The notes under the pieces are model-generated. The model did not search any database and was not told the origin of the DNA. It worked only from the letters and a program-made list of their open reading frames with translations. From contig NC_081414.1 in NCBI RefSeq assembly GCF_030272615.1, forward strand, positions 519,507,185-519,571,184: a stretch of DNA of 64,000 bases, given 5' to 3'. The translations under genes and the position numbers were made by a program. Source of the DNA: Cryptomeria japonica (lineage: Eukaryota > Streptophyta > Pinopsida > Cupressales > Cupressaceae). Below, in pieces: positions 59,426-64,000 of this stretch (positions are counted from its first letter, which is position 1; the number at the start of each line of letters is the position of its first letter).

Positions 59426-62400
59426 ATGGCTTATGCATCACATGCTAGTTCTAGTGTACCTGATGATTATGTAGACTTCATTCAATGGAAGGCAAAATAT
59501 AATGCCCTATCTCAAATACCCGCTAGTGTTATAGTGGAGGAAGGCATTTCCAATTACATTGACTGTAAGATTGAAGATCTAGGATCTCTGATGATCCATT
59601 CTCAGTTGAATTTGTTCTGTGGGAAGGACAAAAAGATTAAACCGGAATTCAACATTATGGAAAAGAAGAAACTTCACAATGCTATCTATTTCCTTGAAGA
59701 ATTTTCAGATGATCACATCCGCATTATTCTGAGTAGAGTACATGGTGATAAAATGTACTTAGAGCAGATGCATGATATTACACCAGAAGCAATTCATGCC
59801 ATCACCATTTTCTGCAACATCGGTGAAGTGTCAGCCCTAAGGAAGATTAGCAAGACAGAAATGACTAAGCTCACTAGTTCAGTGAACAATTCATGGGGAA
59901 TGACTATCAATTCCATCAAGGACAAACTGGTCAAATATGTGTGTATGGTGATAGGATACTAGATGTTCCATGCTAGTGGAATCAACTCTGTCTTTGTTGC
60001 AGTGGTAAATGCCGCCTACAAGATGATCAAGAAAGATGCATCATTTGACCTATGCACTTGTATGCAAAGACAACTTTTGTTGAACCTCAAGTCGATCAAA
60101 AAGGACAATGCCTTGAGATTTAAGTTTGGACAATTATTGGTTGGGTTGTTCTTCTACTTCCAAGGCTATTTTTTAGGAGTAGGTGATATTCAGTGGTCTG
60201 CTGACCAACTGGTGATAAAGCAAATCAAGGAAAGCCTACAAGTGGTAGGAACCGATTATCTGAAAGTGCTGAACAAATACTTTGATGAGTTTAGATGCAA
60301 AATGAACTAAAGAGTGAGAATATCCAGTGATATTGTCAAGAAATATGAAGATGACATTTGCTTCACCATCAGAGTTGATGAGTGCATAATGGAGGTAGTT
60401 GAGCCTATACAGGAAGAAGTGGAACCGATGGGATATGAGGTAATGTATGACATGCTAGATGGGTATGCCTCTACCCTAATCGCCTTGACCCTTGATCCAA
60501 AGGCAAAGAGAACCGACACCTATTTGGAAAGGGTTACATTGGTTGAAGAACCCTCAGTAAAGAAGGGAAAGGCAGTGCCTTCATCATCAGTACCAGTTAT
60601 CACAGCAAGTCCCAAAGTGACCAAGCAGTCACCAGCAATGAAGAAACCAGAAGGGGCACCCACCAAAGTCTTTGAGAGGAATAGGAAGACAAAAAGCAAT
60701 ACACCAGACTTAGAGGACACTATCTCTGAAGAACAACCTAAGAAGACTAGGCAAATGAGGAAAAAGACAAAGAGTGAACCGACAACATCTACACCGGTAA
60801 ATATTGATATTTCCTCTTACAAACCTTTGACACATTGTCAAAGAACAATTAAGAATATTAGAAGAAGAGTGCTTTGATGATTTTAATGATGATGAAAAGG
60901 AAGAAGTTGAACGGAAGTCATTAATTATTTATGTATTAATGACCGGTGGCCTTCAGAAATTAAGTCTGAGACACCTGATTCTTTATATAATTCTTTAGAT
61001 AACAAATGGTGCATTGCCATAGAGAAAGACCATGAAATAAGAGAGAAATTATTCACACAATACTTCACTGAAGTGCCTAAAATAGAATTGTATGAAGTGG
61101 TGGAGAGATATAAGCGCCTCTTCTTCATGAGAAGAAGAAGACTCTTGTTGTTGGAAGGAAAAGTTTTGGAAGTGGTCAAAGATACCCACTCCCTTGCTCA
61201 ATCAGCTTTAAGATTGCATCAAGTGGCTGAAGCGAACAGGAAAGCTGAGAAAGAACCAGAAATCACTCAACTAGATAAAGTATATGGCAATGAAGGAGAA
61301 CCGGTCACTACTCAATTAGACCCAATTGATGTTGATGCCTTGAATGGTGAAAATGTTACTCTGGATGCACCAACAAAAACAAAAGGTCAAGAGAAATAGG
61401 AGGAAGACAAGAGAAAACAAGCAAAGAAAGAGAAGAAGAAATAGGAGGAAGAAAATAGAAAACAGGCAGAAATGGAAAAGAAGCAAAAGGAAGAAGAGAA
61501 GAAAAAAGTAGAAGAGGAGAGAAAAGAGGAAGAAAAGAAAAAGGAGGAGGAGAAGAGGAAACTAGAAGAGGAAAAGAAAAGAAAGGAAGAGGAGAAGAAG
61601 AAACAAGAGGAAGAGAAGAAGAAGAAGGAAGCGGAATAGGAAAAGGAGAAGGAAAAGGAAGAGGAGAAGAGAAAGGAAGAGGAGAAGAGAAAGGAGAAGG
61701 AGAAGGAGAAGCAGGAAGAGGAGAAGAAGAAGAAGAATGAAGATGAAGAGAAGAGGAAAGAAGAGGAGAAAAATAAGGTAGAAGAGGACAAGAAAAGAGC
61801 TAAAGAGAAAGAGGAAGCGACACAGAGCACTCAGATGGAGACCCCAAAGGCAACCGGTAGTCAAGCCAATCTGACTGACATTACCAGTCCCATTGACCTC
61901 TAGTTTGCAAATGAATTAGAGTTGTTGCAGAGCATTAAGGTTGCCCAAGAATGCCTAGAAGTAATAAGTTGGAAGAAAGAGCAAGATATGATCCAAGCTA
62001 CGGTGGACACTCTTACCAGTTTGATACCCGATACCAACCTTCCCAGTACCAATTCCTCTCTTGCACAATTAAAGCTCCTATACATAGTTGTAGAAGACAA
62101 GGTGAAAAGCCTAGAAGAGGTTGCATAAGCAAATGCCAAGAAGGAGCATCAAAAGGCTCTGGACACTTCCTTGGTGAAAAAGTTAACAGAGCTCCGGTCT
62201 GATCTACAGAAGGCACAAAAAGACATTAGAGATGCAATTGATGAGGGTAAATTATTGCGAAGTAAGATATGTCAACCTCATCTATTATGTGATGATGTGC
62301 TTGCTCAGAATTCCAAACTGCAATATGATATGAAGTCACTTATAAGAACCTTCAAGATGCCATATGATTCCTTCTCCACATATGGACAAACCGCTCATCA

Positions 62401-62665
62401 ATTTCAACTCTAGTTTGCAAGAATAGAGGTAGAGATAAGCAACCAGACACATAATTTGTAGGAAATTCAACTGATCCTACTACCAAGACTGCAAATTCTT
62501 CAGAAATGCTATCTAAATCTGGATGCCCTAACGGTCACTCAAGAGATGAGTACCTTGGATGCCATGGAAGAGTAGGTCTATTAGATGCAAACGGAGAATG
62601 AGGTTGCTACCTCATTTCTTGAATCATGGTCTTTATCCATGAAGATATTTATGTAGGACTTGTAA
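59426..62665 (+). pseudogene. Large non-pol ORF (about 1,080 codons), Sirevirus env-like position
   Basis: The chosen start is ATG 59426 (MAYASHASSS). Residues 1-300 look globular (DYVDFIQWKAKYNALSQIPA, IIKQIKES-type helices), 350-480 are Pro/Ser/Thr/Lys-rich, 490-640 are helical (ELYEVVERYKRLFFMRRRRL near 61085), 650-800 are almost only Lys, Glu and Arg, and 830-1070 are helical (LTELRSDLQKAQKDIRDAI near 62185). No transmembrane segment or known domain is recognised. One register holds throughout except for two compensating shifts near 60868 and 60930. Stops at 59960, 60308, 61397, 61441, 61636, 61900, 62126 and 62411 are mainly TAG. Position between pol site and terminal polypurine tract matches the extra ORF of Sireviruses, but homology is not shown. 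Confidence 0.55.
61380..61830 (+). repeat. Lys/Glu-rich low-complexity tract within the large ORF
   Basis: Purine-only GAAGAGGAGAAG-type DNA coding for about 150 residues of KEEEKK-type sequence, likely a single charged helix. Confidence 0.85.
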
Positions 62666-63001
62666 TCAATTTTTGACAGGTTTCACTCTTTATTGTCATA
62701 AACTCTTTAAATCAGTTTTTAATGCTAATGGAACAGGGGTTTTTCAGCTGTACTTTGTCATTGTTGGCAAAGGGGGAGTAGTTTTTTGTTTTTTAAAATT
62801 TTGATGGGGAGTAGTATTCTGAATTTTAATGCATGCTATGTATACTTTCATGTTTATCTCTATAAGGAAGTAGTATACATTGTATTTTCTACAAAAGGGA
62901 TAGTGTATATGCTTAGGAGGAGTAATTTTGATTATGGCATAATTTTGTTGTAAAACACTTAGATGTCAAAATTTATTTTCCTAAGTATTGACATCAATGC
63001 C

Positions 63002-63013
63002 AAAGGGGGAGAT
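63002..63013 (+). promoter_or_regulatory. Terminal polypurine tract
   Basis: AAAGGGGGAGAT directly before the 3' LTR start TGTTGG, the usual copia/Sirevirus form. Confidence 0.85.
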
Positions 63014-64000
63014 TGTTGGCATTTTGATGATTATGTTGTGATTGCCATTGATGGACACACACTTGCTATGAGATCACTTTGTGAATGTATGAATTATTCT
63101 CAACCAGTAACTGTTCCAAACCGGTATCATGTTGTAGTCTTTAGACTATTCATGTTATGCAGAAAGTGTTTACCGATCTCAAGCAGTATAAAGACCCAAG
63201 TGACATAGAGAGATCAAGCGGTTTAAGGATCTCAAGAGGAGTAGAGCAAAGGAGCCAGAAGCGGCAGTTATCTTTTTCCCAGTCTTCAATTTTTGTCAAC
63301 GGAAATCTGTTTGAACCGGTATTACTTTGAGTTACCAACCAGTAACCAGAAAAGTTGTATAAATCAGTAATACTCTATGAAGTTACCAACCAGTAGATTT
63401 TTGTGATGAGTTACCATCCACCGACACTTTGATGGTGATTTTGTGCCATGTTACAAAATGTGTCTAGATATAATGAACCTAGGAACTTGCAATGTAATCC
63501 TATTGGACCGACATGAAATCAGATTCCTTTTTAGGACATCATGTCTAGGGTTTTGTGTATGTATGTATGAGTGTAGCGGTTAGGTTTTGGTGGTTGGTGA
63601 AGCTCTTGTATGTGTGATCTTAACTGAGAAGATCAAGTCTGTGTACTACAATAGAGTGTGGATATACTGAAGACTAAAGTAATGCTAAAGAGCATTAACT
63701 ATGAGCTACAATGGATCTAATCAAGTAGACTGTGCCATTTGCTAGATCATTCACTTGTTGATTACTCACATCTTTGGCAAGTTAGAAACCCTTAACCAAG
63801 TAGGCCCAGAAAAGCCTCTGTAAATCCTCTAACAAGGTGGTTCAAATCTGTGGATCTGAAATCCTCTCACAAGGTATTCTTTAATCAGACAAATTGGTTA
63901 CTATTCTACAAATAGTTACTTGTGAGTTTCATCTCAACATCATTTTGCCCATTTAGGTTTCCACATTGAATATCTTGTGTTATGGTAATTGTGCTTCTAT
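63014..64000 (+). repeat. 3' LTR of the copia-like element, cut by window end
   Basis: Matches 56468-57649 with scattered changes, about 26 extra bases near 63379-63404 and a loss of about 70 bases after 63890. Confidence 0.9.

Larger units (their letters stand above)
56468..64000 (+). mobile_element. Sirevirus/copia-like LTR element without pol (right end beyond window)
   Basis: Components in plus order: 5' LTR, initiator-Met primer-binding site, coiled-coil gag with CCHC knuckles, an internal G-rich polypurine-like tract (58999-59010), a large non-pol ORF, a terminal polypurine tract AAAGGGGGAGAT and the 3' LTR. The TGTTGG start, this polypurine tract and the presence of a large frame before it are typical of Sireviruses (Ty1/copia). 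Protease, integrase, RT and RNase H are absent. It interrupts a chromovirus LTR. Confidence 0.75.

Noticed and set aside
61387-61864. Long minus-strand frames rich in Ser/Phe or Leu
   Set aside because: Antisense shadows of the purine-only Lys/Glu tract.

Overview
The window is a block of nested, decayed LTR retrotransposons from a large plant genome. No intact host gene, rRNA, tRNA gene or CRISPR array is visible. The very long LTRs (about 4 kb), the AT-rich sequence, the mix of chromovirus, Tat-like and Sirevirus-like elements, and the nesting all fit a gigabase-sized seed plant, perhaps a gymnosperm. That placement is inference only.

Layout. Positions 1-3578 hold the 5' part of a minus-strand Ty3/gypsy element (protease remnant, gag, primer-binding site, 1.65-kb LTR). 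It sits inside a plus-strand chromodomain gypsy element, of which the integrase tail and a 3.95-kb 3' LTR remain (3579-7927). That element lies in a plus-strand gag-only element (7928 to about 13567), which in turn interrupts the gag of a minus-strand element (13568 to about 17.5 kb). From 17544 to 22583 lies a Tat-like minus-strand element (copy A) without pol. Positions 23461-25161 hold a decayed plant-mobile-domain (PMD/MAIN-like) gene with one recognisable intron. A second Tat-like element (copy B, 25748-33165) keeps relics of protease, RT, two RNase H blocks, integrase and its 5' LTR.

From 33166 a plus-strand element with a gag-like ORF but no pol begins. It is split by a complete 13.68-kb chromovirus (38851-52533, minus strand, 4.36/4.37-kb LTRs) flanked by the 5-bp duplication TTAGT. 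The host element resumes and seems to end in a polypurine tract near 53262. An 83-bp Tat-family LTR stub follows, then a 3-kb LTR related to the one at 3976 (53478-56467). A Sirevirus/copia-like element (56468 to past the window end) has two LTRs, a zinc-knuckle gag and a large non-pol ORF with a Lys/Glu-rich tract, but no protease, RT or integrase.

Two patterns cut across the window. First, most premature stops are TAG where glutamine is expected, as cytosine deamination at CAG (a plant CHG methylation context) would produce. Second, three chromovirus-type LTRs each carry a different internal minisatellite, and two of these are arrays of short hairpins at about the same depth in their LTRs. 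The most unusual candidates are the Sirevirus-like non-pol ORF, the hairpin minisatellites, and the LTR-derived tandem repeat inside the coding region of copy A.
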